NCBI RefSeq assembly: GCF_040546585.1
Contig: NZ_JBEPOC010000001.1
Span: forward strand, 1,426,001 to 1,490,000
Source: Marmoricola sp. OAE513
Lineage (GTDB): Bacteria > Actinomycetota > Actinomycetes > Propionibacteriales > Nocardioidaceae
DNA: 64,000 nt
Direction: 5' to 3'
Part shown: piece by piece, positions 8,903-16,661 of the stretch
How positions within the stretch are numbered: position 1 is the stretch's first letter
Layout of the letters: every line of letters begins with the position of its first letter
Position numbers and translations under genes: made by a program
The notes under the pieces: generated by a model
What the model saw: only the letters and a program-made list of their open reading frames with translations
The model's database searches: none
What the model was told of the DNA's origin: nothing

Positions 8903-9249
8903 TCGAGCCATCCCGCAGCCAGGTGCGACGACACCGGCTACCCCATCTGATCCTTCTCCCTGGACCACCGCGTTCTGCCACCGTCCTCCGACGCCCTCAA
9001 CTCGGCCGATCCGCGTGCTCGGACGTCGCAGCGAGAGCGGGAGTCAGCCGGGCCGACTCCCGCTCAAGAGCTCCTGCCGATGTGGTCGGACCACTGTTTA
9101 CGGATCACGGTCGCAGCACAGGCAGACCTGTGGAGCCCGTCCGCCCCAGGAGCGAGGCGAGATACCCAGGGTCGCCCGCCCGGCCCGAGTGCCGCAACTG
9201 AGTTGCTGGTCGTCCGCGGGTTGTTCAGCAGCACCCGGGTCGCCCAGCC
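8903..9249. other. Intergenic stretch without a supported gene
   Basis: About 350 bases between two convergent genes. No reading frame here looks like a real protein. Two short perfect inverted repeats are present: GTGGTC-g-GACCAC (9082-9094) and CACAGG-caga-CCTGTG (9117-9132). The second could be a weak hairpin terminator. Nothing else was recognised. Confidence 0.6.
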
Positions 9250-9855
9250 TCAGGAGCCCGGCGGACCGGCCTCGAGGAGCCCGCGGACAGCATGCTCGAT
9301 CGCATAGCGAGCGAGCGGATCGTTGGGCCTCCGCCCACCCATGAACAGCCGGGCCGGGATGTCGACGACGCAGTTGCGCATCAGGATCATGGCGTCGACG
9401 TCGCCCCGCCCCCAGACGTCGACGGCGAGCTTGGCGACCAGGCCGGCAGCGTCGGCGCGGTGCTCGCGGAGCTGCTCGACGACCGGAGCCGTCAGCTCGG
9501 CCTCGTTGAGCACGTCCGGCCGCGAGGCGAGCAGGACCCGAACGGCAGCACCCTCGACCTCGGCGTACTCACCGGTGGCCAGTGCTGCGGCGACGACCGC
9601 GTCGACCGGACCGCCCTCGTCGCGGGCGCGCTGGATCCGGTCCCTCTGGAAGGCACGGAAGATCGCTGCCTCGCGCGCCCAGACCTCCCCGAGCAGGTGG
9701 TTGCGGGAGGCGAAGTGGTGGTAGATCGCACCGTTCGACACCCCCGACCTCGCGCTGAGCGCTCTGATGGTCAGGGCCTGCATCCCGTTCTCCACCCAGA
9801 GGTCCCGCGCGTGGCCGAGCAGTACGTCGACGTCGATCTCCTGCGGGCGGCCCAT
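9250..9855 (-). CDS. TetR-family transcriptional regulator
   Basis: 201 residues, TetR architecture. The DNA-binding domain covers residues 8-55 with ALTIRALSARSGVSNGAIYHHF as helix-turn-helix, followed by the recognition-helix partner ASRNHLL. The C-terminal domain is Ala-rich and helical. The ATG start has an excellent AAGGAGG ribosome site. It is the last gene of a minus-strand set with an ABC exporter and lipoprotein (gap 45 bases to the permease) and may autoregulate that set; the palindrome at 13178-13197 ahead of the first gene is a candidate target. Confidence 0.88.
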   Translation of the reverse strand: MGRPQEIDVDVLLGHARDLWVENGMQALTIRALSARSGVSNGAIYHHFASRNHLLGEVWAREAAIFRAFQRDRIQRARDEGGPVDAVVAAALATGEYAEVEGAAVRVLLASRPDVLNEAELTAPVVEQLREHRADAAGLVAKLAVDVWGRGDVDAMILMRNCVVDIPARLFMGGRRPNDPLARYAIEHAVRGLLEAGPPGS

Positions 9856-9900
9856 GCCTGCTACCTCCTTCGCGAACCCCGTTCACGAGACCGTACAGGG

Positions 9901-10642
9901 CTACCCGTCGCGGCGGTGGAAGGCAGCAGCCGCGACGAGCACGGCCAGGGCGGCGACGGCGAGCATCGCCGACGCGGCGGCCGCCGCACCACCCGGGAAC
10001 CGCTGATCCGCGGCAAGCTGGGCGCCGCTGACGAACTGCGTGACGACCGTCCCCGGGCTCGCTCCGACGACCCATTCCTGGAGGTCGCCGAGCAGCCCGG
10101 CCGCGGTCTTGGGCAGCAGGATCGCGGCAGCCACGACAGCGATCGCCGCCGTCGAGGACCGGGTGAGGACCCCGACAGCAACACCGACGGCGGAGACCGC
10201 GACCGTGGCGAGGACGATGCCGAGGAGGGCGGACGGGTTGCCGGTGCGGTGCCCGTCGGGCGTCACCCCGAGGACGATCAGGAAGGACACGACGGCAGCC
10301 AGGAGCGAGGCGACACCCGCCACGAGGGCACCTGCCGCGACCTTGGCGGCGTACAGGACGGAACGGCGCGGAACGGTCGCGAGGCTGACGGCCATGGTGC
10401 CGTTCACGTACTCGCTGCCGGCGAGCGTTGCGGCCCAGGCCCCGAACCCGAGATGAGCGACGACGCTGCCCGTCGCAGCTCCGCTCGTGACGGTGTCGCC
10501 CGCTCCGAGGCCGCCGTTCGGAGACGACGAGCAACGAGAACAAGGGCAGCGAGAGGGCGGACAGCACCAGCCCGACCCGGAAGCCGCGGACGGTGCGCAG
10601 CTTGGCCAGCTCGGCGCGGAGCGCTGGGGCGAAGGAACTCAT
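9901..10642 (-). pseudogene. ABC-2 type permease, frameshifted
   Basis: Two frames together encode one ABC-2 permease of about 247 residues. The first frame starts at the ATG at 10642 (overlapping the ATPase stop as ATGA), reads MSSFAPALRAELAKLRTVRG and one membrane helix, then degenerates near 10505-10530. The second frame resumes with GAGDTVTSGAATGSVVAHLG and continues through several hydrophobic helices to the stop at 9901. The span is 742 bases, one more than a multiple of three, so a single extra base explains the break. It may be a true inactivation or a sequence error. The intact gene would be the membrane half of the exporter encoded upstream. Confidence 0.8.
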
Positions 10643-11367
10643 GCCGAGCTCACCGTCGCGAGGTAGCGCTCCTCGAGGGAGGACCCCTCGACGAAGGCGG
10701 CCAGGGAACCGGACGCGACCACCCGGCCGGCGTCGATGACCACCACGTCGTCCGCGATCTGCTCGAGCTCGCCCATCAGGTGGCTGGAGAGAAGCACGGT
10801 GCGGCCCGCGTCGGCGAGCAACCGCAGCACCTGCCGCAGCCAGCGGATCGCCGCGGCATCGAGACCGTTGTGCGGCTCGTCCAGGATCACCACCGCCGGA
10901 TCGGCGATGAGCGCCGTGGCGAGCCCGAGCCGCTGCCGCATGCCCAACGACATCTGCCCGAACGGCAGGTCCACGATGTCGCCGAGACCGACGAGCTCGA
11001 TCACCGCAGTCACCGCGGACCGCGGCAGACCGTTGCTGACCGCCACCACCTCGAGGTGTCCGCGTGCCGACCGGGTCGGGTGCGCGGCGTCCGGGGAGAG
11101 AAGTGCGCCGGCGACGGCGAGCGGGCGGGCGTGGTCGCGGAACGGCTTGCCGCCGATGTGCGCGTGCCCGGTGTCGAGGTGGTCGATGCCGAGGATGGCT
11201 CGCAGCGTCGAGGACTTGCCGGCACCGTTCGGACCGAGGAACGCGGTCACGCGTCCGGGGTGCGCGGTGAAGGTGACGCCGTCGAGGACGGTGACCCCGT
11301 CGATCACCTTGCCGGCGTCGACGACCTCGATCGCGAGGCCGGTCCCCGGCGCGTCAGGACGTGCCAC
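10639..11367 (-). CDS. ABC transporter ATP-binding protein
   Basis: A 242-residue ABC ATPase of the drug/antibiotic exporter (CcmA/DrrA-like) type. Walker A is GPNGAGKSS, the signature is MSLGMRQRLG, Walker B is VVILDEPHNGLD, and the switch His is in SSHLMGELEQIADD. It starts at a GTG that lies inside the 3' end of the lipoprotein gene (14-base overlap), and its stop overlaps the permease start as ATGA, so ATPase and permease are translationally coupled. The substrate cannot be deduced. With the permease frameshifted, the exporter may be non-functional in this strain. Confidence 0.92.
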   Translation of the reverse strand: MARPDAPGTGLAIEVVDAGKVIDGVTVLDGVTFTAHPGRVTAFLGPNGAGKSSTLRAILGIDHLDTGHAHIGGKPFRDHARPLAVAGALLSPDAAHPTRSARGHLEVVAVSNGLPRSAVTAVIELVGLGDIVDLPFGQMSLGMRQRLGLATALIADPAVVILDEPHNGLDAAAIRWLRQVLRLLADAGRTVLLSSHLMGELEQIADDVVVIDAGRVVASGSLAAFVEGSSLEERYLATVSSA

Positions 11368-12169
11368 CCGGAGCCTTCGCGTCCTGGGTGAAGGTGCCCT
11401 CGAGGTGCCAGGCGCCGGTGAAGCCGTTGAACGGACCGCCCTTGATCAGGCTGGTCCACTGCAGCACGAACTTGCCGGTCTTCGCGTCGTACGTGCCGGT
11501 CGCGCCCTTGCCGGAGATCGTCGGGGCGGGAGCCTTCTCGAGGTACTTCCCGGCGACCCAGTCCCAGACCTTCTCGGCGTCCTCCTGCCCGACAGCCTTG
11601 GCCTGCGTGCTCGAGACCGGCTTCGGGGCACCCTGGTTGAAGACCTGGTTGTTCCAGGTGACACCCCACGACGACATGTCGGCGGTGAGCTTGCCGTCCT
11701 TGACGTAGACGGTCGGCGGCGCGACCTCGGTCTGGGTCTGCGGGTCGACGGTGTTGGTCGCGATGCTGAACTCGACCGCGAAGAACTTCACGGGCTTGGT
11801 GATCGCCGCCGCCAGCGAGTTGCCGCGCTTGTCGAACGCCGGCTTCGGCTGCGACTGGTACCCACCGAGCCGCAGTCCGCCCGAGGTCCCGGGGGCGAGC
11901 AGGGTGGCCTTGCCGCCGTCGGCCTGGGAGTTGCCGTTGACCATGAACGGGCCCTTCGCGACGGTGCCGCCGAGCTGGACCATCCGGAACCAGGTGCCCG
12001 ACAGCTTCCCGTCCTCGAACGATCCCGGCGCCAGCTTCACGATGCCGACCAGCTCGGTGCCCTTGCTCGAGGAGGCCTTCTCGTCGGTGCCGTCACAACC
12101 GGCGAGACCGGTCACCGCCAGCGCGAGGGCGGCACTGAGGGCGAGCGCTCGGTTCCTGAACGTGTTCAC
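11354..12169 (-). CDS. Secreted lipoprotein of the ABC-transporter operon
   Basis: A 271-residue lipoprotein: GTG start, signal NTFRNRALALSAALALAVTG and lipobox LAGC. The mature part has no motif that I recognise. It is rich in beta-prone segments such as GTWFRMVQLGGTVAKGPFMV, VKFFAVEFSIATNTVDPQTQT and GAWHLEGTFTQD. The GTG start overlaps the stop of the upstream membrane gene as GTGA, and its own 3' end overlaps the ATPase start by 14 bases, so it is part of the exporter operon. It may be an extracytoplasmic partner of the exporter; that is inferred from position only. Confidence 0.8.
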   Translation of the reverse strand: MNTFRNRALALSAALALAVTGLAGCDGTDEKASSSKGTELVGIVKLAPGSFEDGKLSGTWFRMVQLGGTVAKGPFMVNGNSQADGGKATLLAPGTSGGLRLGGYQSQPKPAFDKRGNSLAAAITKPVKFFAVEFSIATNTVDPQTQTEVAPPTVYVKDGKLTADMSSWGVTWNNQVFNQGAPKPVSSTQAKAVGQEDAEKVWDWVAGKYLEKAPAPTISGKGATGTYDAKTGKFVLQWTSLIKGGPFNGFTGAWHLEGTFTQDAKAPGGTS

Positions 12170-13143
12170 GAGGTGTCCTTTCGTCGGCGCGGCCACGAGG
12201 CCAGCGCTGCCAGTACGCCCACGGCTCCCGCGCCGACCAGGAACCACGGGAGCGCCACCAGTCCGGAGGTGCCCAGCGGCTTGCCGAGGTCGTCGAGGTC
12301 CGCGAGCGCGCGGTCGTTGTCGATGTTGTCGTTGAGGGCGCCGACCAGGTCGGCGAGGTCGGAGGAGACGGCGGGCCACGACTTCACCAGGGCAGCGACG
12401 TCGCGTGCCGCCCGCCCGGCGCGCGGGACGTCCCCGAAGGTGGTGTCGAGCTCACCGACCGCGTGCACCAGCACCACGAAATCACGCTGCTGCTGCTCGA
12501 CCACCCCGTGCGTCATCACCGGCGCGAGCGCGGCCTGCAGCCGCTCTCCCGCCCGGGAGCCGCTGACCAGGTCGCTGACGAAGGGGTAGCCGATCAGGGC
12601 GACCGACGCGACGCCGGCGAGCACGAGGGCCCCGCCCGTACGGCGGCGCCCGCCGAGCAGGACACCGCCGGCATAGGCGAGCGAGAGACCAGCTGCGACG
12701 ACGAGGAACGGCACCCGGTCGAACCCGCCGATCGACGCGACCTCGCGGTAGTCGGGTTCCGAAGCACGGATGGTGGCGAGCAGGTCGCTCGCCCGCCGGT
12801 CGATCGCGCCGGCCTTCGCGCGGTACTCGTCGAGCCCCGGGTAGGTGCCCCGCGCGACGTCCTGCTTCGCGTAGACGGCGTCGACCGCGGCCGCGCCGTT
12901 GCGCAGCGTGGCCAGGTCGCCGTCGTACCGGTCGAGCGCGTCGAGGGTCAGGTGCGGCGCGACGGCGTCGATCAGCTGCTGCCCGGACGCGACCTTGGAG
13001 AACACTCCCCCGACGACCGGGCCGAGGGCGAGCGCAGCACCCAGGAGCAGGAGAACCACCGCCGGAACCTTGCTTCGGCGCACCGGAGCAGCCGCCGACC
13101 GCAGCACCGGCGGGGCAGCCGGGAGGCTCAGCGACGTGGTCAT
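12166..13143 (-). CDS. Membrane protein of unknown function, first gene of the ABC operon
   Basis: A 325-residue protein with an N-terminal membrane helix (VPAVVLLLLGAALALGPVVG), a soluble stretch of about 90 residues, two adjacent helices near residues 145-190, another soluble helical stretch and a final helix (GLVALPWFLVGAGAVGVLAAL) followed by a basic tail (SWPRRRKDTS). No catalytic motif was recognised. It is the first gene of the operon, reads GTGA into the lipoprotein, and has the CTATATAG palindrome about 35-55 bases upstream. It may scaffold the lipoprotein or transporter. Confidence 0.7.
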   Translation of the reverse strand: MTTSLSLPAAPPVLRSAAAPVRRSKVPAVVLLLLGAALALGPVVGGVFSKVASGQQLIDAVAPHLTLDALDRYDGDLATLRNGAAAVDAVYAKQDVARGTYPGLDEYRAKAGAIDRRASDLLATIRASEPDYREVASIGGFDRVPFLVVAAGLSLAYAGGVLLGGRRRTGGALVLAGVASVALIGYPFVSDLVSGSRAGERLQAALAPVMTHGVVEQQQRDFVVLVHAVGELDTTFGDVPRAGRAARDVAALVKSWPAVSSDLADLVGALNDNIDNDRALADLDDLGKPLGTSGLVALPWFLVGAGAVGVLAALASWPRRRKDTS

Positions 13144-13177
13144 GGTTGCTCGACTTCAGGGAGGTGTCATGTTTCTC

Positions 13178-13197
13178 GATCAACTATATAGACAATC
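13178..13197 (-). promoter_or_regulatory. Palindromic operator and likely -10 region ahead of the ABC operon
   Basis: A 20-base palindrome, GAT-caa-CTATATAG-aca-ATC, centred on a perfect CTATATAG, lies 35-54 bases upstream of the operon's first start codon. It is strikingly AT-rich for this genome. The TATATA core is well placed to be part of the -10. The TetR gene at the end of the same operon is the natural candidate to bind it. Binding is inferred. Confidence 0.5.
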
Positions 13198-13237
13198 AGG
13201 TTGCGGCTGGTGGCCGCTGACCACGCCTTGGAACGCC

Positions 13238-13275
13238 GAGAACCCCCGGCCCGCCGCGGCGGATCGGGGGTTCTC
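13238..13275 (-). terminator. Hairpin terminator after the DoxX gene
   Basis: Perfect 11-base arms GAGAACCCCCG (13238-13248) and CGGGGGTTCTC (13265-13275) with a GC-rich 16-base loop, starting 17 bases past the DoxX stop. No U-tract follows, as is common in high-GC actinobacteria. Confidence 0.7.
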
Positions 13276-13291
13276 GTCAGACAGGTTCGGC

Positions 13292-13726
13292 TCAGTAGGC
13301 GTCGAAGAGCGGGCCGGTGATGGTCCACGGAACCAGGTCGAAGTGGAAGTAGACCCAGAGGAACAGCGCCGCGCCGGCGAGCGCGATGTCCTTGTTGAAG
13401 GCGACCATCTCCATCTGCTTGGCCATGGGGTCGGTCTCCTTCCAGAACGCGTGCATCATCACGGCCGTGATGACGAGCAGCACGGCCAGACCGAGCGACC
13501 CGATGTCTCCCCAGATGCCGAGGAGGATCGAGACGCCGGCCGCGAGGAAGGCGATGCCGCTGATCTGCACGGCGAGCTTGGGCGGCGGAGCCGTGACACC
13601 GCGCGACTCGGCGTAACCGGCCATCGCATCGGTCTGCGTCAGGTGACCGATGGCGGAACCGATGAACAGGAAGACGAACAGCAGGCGCCCGACGAAGATC
13701 ACGAGCTCCCAGAAGGTGTTGTCCAT
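13292..13726 (-). CDS. DoxX-family membrane protein
   Basis: A 144-residue protein with four predicted membrane helices, the first at LVIFVGRLLFVFLFIGSAIGHL. The length and the GRLLFVFLFIGSAIGHL...MAGYAESRGV pattern fit the DoxX family. DoxX-like proteins are small quinol or redox-associated membrane proteins whose role is often unclear. The ATG follows an AAGAGGTG ribosome site. It stands alone, with a hairpin terminator downstream and a small palindrome (13748-13763) upstream. Confidence 0.85.
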   Translation of the reverse strand: MDNTFWELVIFVGRLLFVFLFIGSAIGHLTQTDAMAGYAESRGVTAPPPKLAVQISGIAFLAAGVSILLGIWGDIGSLGLAVLLVITAVMMHAFWKETDPMAKQMEMVAFNKDIALAGAALFLWVYFHFDLVPWTITGPLFDAY

Positions 13727-13747
13727 TGATCCGCACCTCTTTCATGT

Positions 13748-13763
13748 TGTTGAGGGATCAACA
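13748..13763 (-). promoter_or_regulatory. Small palindrome upstream of the DoxX gene
   Basis: TGTTGA-ggga-TCAACA, a perfect 6-base inverted repeat, lies 22 bases ahead of the DoxX start codon. It has operator-like position and size; no binding protein is suggested by the neighbourhood. Confidence 0.3.
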
Positions 13764-13812
13764 GCACTCTGGCCCTCGGGTCAGGGCAGGTCAAGGACCG
13801 CGAGCCTCGCCC

Positions 13813-16533
13813 CTACCCCGTGTTCCGCATCCCTGCTGCGATCCCGTTGATCGTCAGCAGCAGGGCGCGCTCCAGCTCGGGCTCCTCCTCCCCCGCACGT
13901 CGGCGAGCGAGCAGGGTCACCTGGAGGTGGTGCAGCGGTTCGAGGTAGTTGTCCCGGATCTCCAGCGTGGTGCGCAGGATCGGGTCACGCTCGAGCAGCT
14001 CCGCGTCTCCGACGATGTCGAGCAGCTGCGCCCGGGTCAGTGCGTACTCGGCGTCCAGCTCGTCGAGGATGGGATGCAGCTCCGCCGGGACCAGAGCGGT
14101 CACGTAGCGTCGCGCCACCTCCAGGTCGGTCTTGGCCAGGGTCATCGCGACGTTGTCGAGGAACGTCCGGAAGAACGGCCACTCCCGGTACATCAGCTGG
14201 AGGTCGGACTTCCGGGCCGAGGCGGCCTCGAGCCCGGTGCCGACGCCGAACCAGCCCGGCACGATCTGGCGGGACTGGGTCCAGCCGAAGACCCACGGGA
14301 TCGCCCGGAGCCCGTCGAGACCCGCGTCGGCATCCGGACGCCGAGCCGGGCGCGACCCGATGTGCAGCGCGCCGAGCAGGTCGACGGGCGTCGCCGCCAG
14401 GAAGTACTCCGAGATCCGCGGGTGATCGACCAGGCCCGCGTAGCGGGCGTGGGCGTGCTCGGAGACGAGGTCCATCGCGTCGTCCCAGGACGCGGCCTGC
14501 TCCGGTGTGCGGCGGTCCTTCTTGTGCAGCACGCTGGCCTCGAGCGTCGCGGCGAGCGACAGCTCCAGGTTCTGACGGGCCAGCACGGGCAACGCGTACT
14601 TGTCGGAGATGACCTCGCCCTGCTCGGTGATCTTGAGCTCGCTGTCGACCGTGCCCCACGGCAGCGACATGATCGCGTCGTACGTCGGACCACCGCCACG
14701 ACCGACCGAGCCGCCGCGACCGTGGAAGAAGACCAACCGGATCCCGAACTCACGGGCCACGTCGCGCGCGCGGCGCTGGGCCCGCTGGATCTGCCACTGC
14801 GAGGTGGTGATGCCGCCGGCCTTGTTGGAGTCGGAGTAGCCGAGCATCAGCTCCTGGATGTCGCCGCGCGAGGCGACCAGGGCACGGTAGGTCGGTTCCG
14901 CGAAGAGGGCACGCAGGATCTCGGTCGCGTTCTCCAGCTCGTCCACCGTCTCCAGCAGCGGGACGAAGCCGATCCGGGCCACCCCGGCGTCGAGGTCGAC
15001 CAGCCCGGCCTCGCGAGCCAGGACGACCGCGGCGAAGACGTCATCGGCGTTCCGCGTCATCGAGATGATGTAGCTCTCGACCGCCCGCGGGCCGTGCTCC
15101 ACGAGTGCGTCGGCGATCACGTCGAAGACCGCCGCCGTGCGGGCCCCGTCCTCGTCGAGCGGCAGCGGCTTCGGCGCCAGCGGCCGTCGGCTGGCGAGCT
15201 CGTCCGCGAGCACCCGGCTGCGCGCCGGCTGGTCGAGGTCGGCGTACGGGCCCGGCGCGGTGCCGAGCCGGTCGATCAGCTGTCCCACCGCGTGGTGGTG
15301 CTTCTCCGCGTGCTCGCGCACGTCGAGCGTGGCCAGCGTGAACCCGGTCGCCGCGACCGTGCGGACCAGCCGCTCCAGACCCCCACCGGCGATCTGCTCG
15401 CCCTGGTGCGCGAGCACCGAGTCCCGCAGGAGGACGAGGTCCTCCAGCAGCGCCGAGGAGCCCGGGTAGTCGCGGTCCACCACTCGGCGCCCGTGCGCGA
15501 CGATGCGCTCCTCGGTGAGCTGCAAGCGGATCCCGACGCAGGTGAGGAAGAGCCGGTACGGCTCCTCGGCGTTGAGGCGCAGGTAGCGCGGTTCGACCTC
15601 GGGCAGCACCGAGATCAGGTGCTCGAGCCGGTCGCGGAGCTCCGGTGACGCGGCCGAGAGCCGGTCGCTGACCGACAGGTCGCGCCGGAGCTTCTCGACC
15701 TCCTTGCGCAGCATCCGCACGCCGTGCACGGCCTGGAGGTCGAGCACCTCCCGGGTCGTGGCCGGGAGCACGTTCGGGTTGCCGTCGCGGTCTCCCCCGA
15801 TCCAGGTCCCGAACCGCAACGGGGCGGACTGCAACGGCAGCTCGACGCCGCGAGCGGCCAGCTGGTCGCGCAGCTCCTCGAGCACGTCCGGCACGGCAGC
15901 AGCGGCGAGTCCCTCGAGGTAGTAGACCCCGTTGCGTGCCTCGTCCACCGGCTCGGGCGGCTCCACGCGGATCTCGTCGGTGCGCCACAGCAGGTCGACG
16001 CTCTCGGCGAGTCGTCGCGTCCGGCGCGGGCTGTCCGGCTGCTCGAGCAGGGCGGCGATCTGGCGCAGCTTGTCCAGGGTCGAGCGGCGCGTGACCTCGG
16101 TCGGGTGCGCGGTGAACACCGGCCGGACCGTCACCCGGGCCGCGTCGGCCGCCAGGACGTCCGCCGGCACACCGGCGACGTCCATCCGACCGAGCGCCTG
16201 CTCGATCCAGCTGCCGTGCTCGGTCTGCCGCTCCAGCAAGCTCCGACCACGGTGCACCTGCTCGGTCACGTTCGCCAGGTGGAAGTACGCCGTGAACGCG
16301 CGGGCCAGCGTCGCGGCCGTGGCCAGGTCCAGCGCTCCCAGGTCGGCGAGGGCGTCGGACTTGGCCTGTGCCCGGATCCGCTCGACCAACTCGAGGAAGT
16401 CTTCGCCCTCGGTCGCCGCGATCGTGCGGCCGAGCAACGAGGTGACCAGCCGGATGTCGCGGCGCAGCGAGGCGTCCGGCGCCGGGTCGTCGCCGGCTCC
16501 GTTCTCGGTCTGCCGTGTGTCGTCGATGGTCAC
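13813..16533 (-). CDS. ppc: Phosphoenolpyruvate carboxylase
   Basis: A 906-residue PEP carboxylase, which adds bicarbonate to PEP to form oxaloacetate and refill the TCA cycle. Hallmarks are [12 protein letters not shown] (active-site His), the metal/PEP region [16 protein letters not shown], the glycine loop [16 protein letters not shown], and the conserved C terminus AAGMRNTG. The length fits the bacterial family. It starts at a GTG that overlaps, as GTGA, the stop of a 43-codon LutC remnant, a junction that suggests ppc once followed an intact lutC. No strong ribosome site is visible, consistent with a history of translational coupling. Confidence 0.97.
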   Translation of the reverse strand: MTIDDTRQTENGAGDDPAPDASLRRDIRLVTSLLGRTIAATEGEDFLELVERIRAQAKSDALADLGALDLATAATLARAFTAYFHLANVTEQVHRGRSLLERQTEHGSWIEQALGRMDVAGVPADVLAADAARVTVRPVFTAHPTEVTRRSTLDKLRQIAALLEQPDSPRRTRRLAESVDLLWRTDEIRVEPPEPVDEARNGVYYLEGLAAAAVPDVLEELRDQLAARGVELPLQSAPLRFGTWIGGDRDGNPNVLPATTREVLDLQAVHGVRMLRKEVEKLRRDLSVSDRLSAASPELRDRLEHLISVLPEVEPRYLRLNAEEPYRLFLTCVGIRLQLTEERIVAHGRRVVDRDYPGSSALLEDLVLLRDSVLAHQGEQIAGGGLERLVRTVAATGFTLATLDVREHAEKHHHAVGQLIDRLGTAPGPYADLDQPARSRVLADELASRRPLAPKPLPLDEDGARTAAVFDVIADALVEHGPRAVESYIISMTRNADDVFAAVVLAREAGLVDLDAGVARIGFVPLLETVDELENATEILRALFAEPTYRALVASRGDIQELMLGYSDSNKAGGITTSQWQIQRAQRRARDVAREFGIRLVFFHGRGGSVGRGGGPTYDAIMSLPWGTVDSELKITEQGEVISDKYALPVLARQNLELSLAATLEASVLHKKDRRTPEQAASWDDAMDLVSEHAHARYAGLVDHPRISEYFLAATPVDLLGALHIGSRPARRPDADAGLDGLRAIPWVFGWTQSRQIVPGWFGVGTGLEAASARKSDLQLMYREWPFFRTFLDNVAMTLAKTDLEVARRYVTALVPAELHPILDELDAEYALTRAQLLDIVGDAELLERDPILRTTLEIRDNYLEPLHHLQVTLLARRRAGEEEPELERALLLTINGIAAGMRNTG

Positions 16534-16661
16534 AGGATGTCAGCCGTGACGACCACGACGTGCAGGGTCCTCGGTCCGTGGACACCTTCGACCCGGTTCA
16601 GCTCGATGTCGCTGGTGGCTGAGGGACCACTGATCCAGGTCTGCGGCCGGGTCGAGCGGGC
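16530..16661 (-). pseudogene. C-terminal remnant of lutC (LUD-domain lactate utilization protein)
   Basis: Directly after the stop of the large regulator, and in the same frame, 43 codons remain open to a TGA at 16530-16532. They contain [29 protein letters not shown], which is the characteristic C-terminal end of LUD-domain LutC proteins (SGPS.T.DIE...GVHGPR.LHVV). There is no start codon or body of the gene, so it cannot be functional. Its stop overlaps the GTG of ppc. It marks a likely recombination junction at about 16661. Confidence 0.7.

Noticed and set aside
13169-13729. Plus-strand ATG at 13169 with GGAGGTG just upstream
   Set aside because: The frame runs antisense through DoxX with Arg/Asp/Glu-rich shadow composition and reads through the DoxX terminator hairpin; the ribosome site is probably chance.
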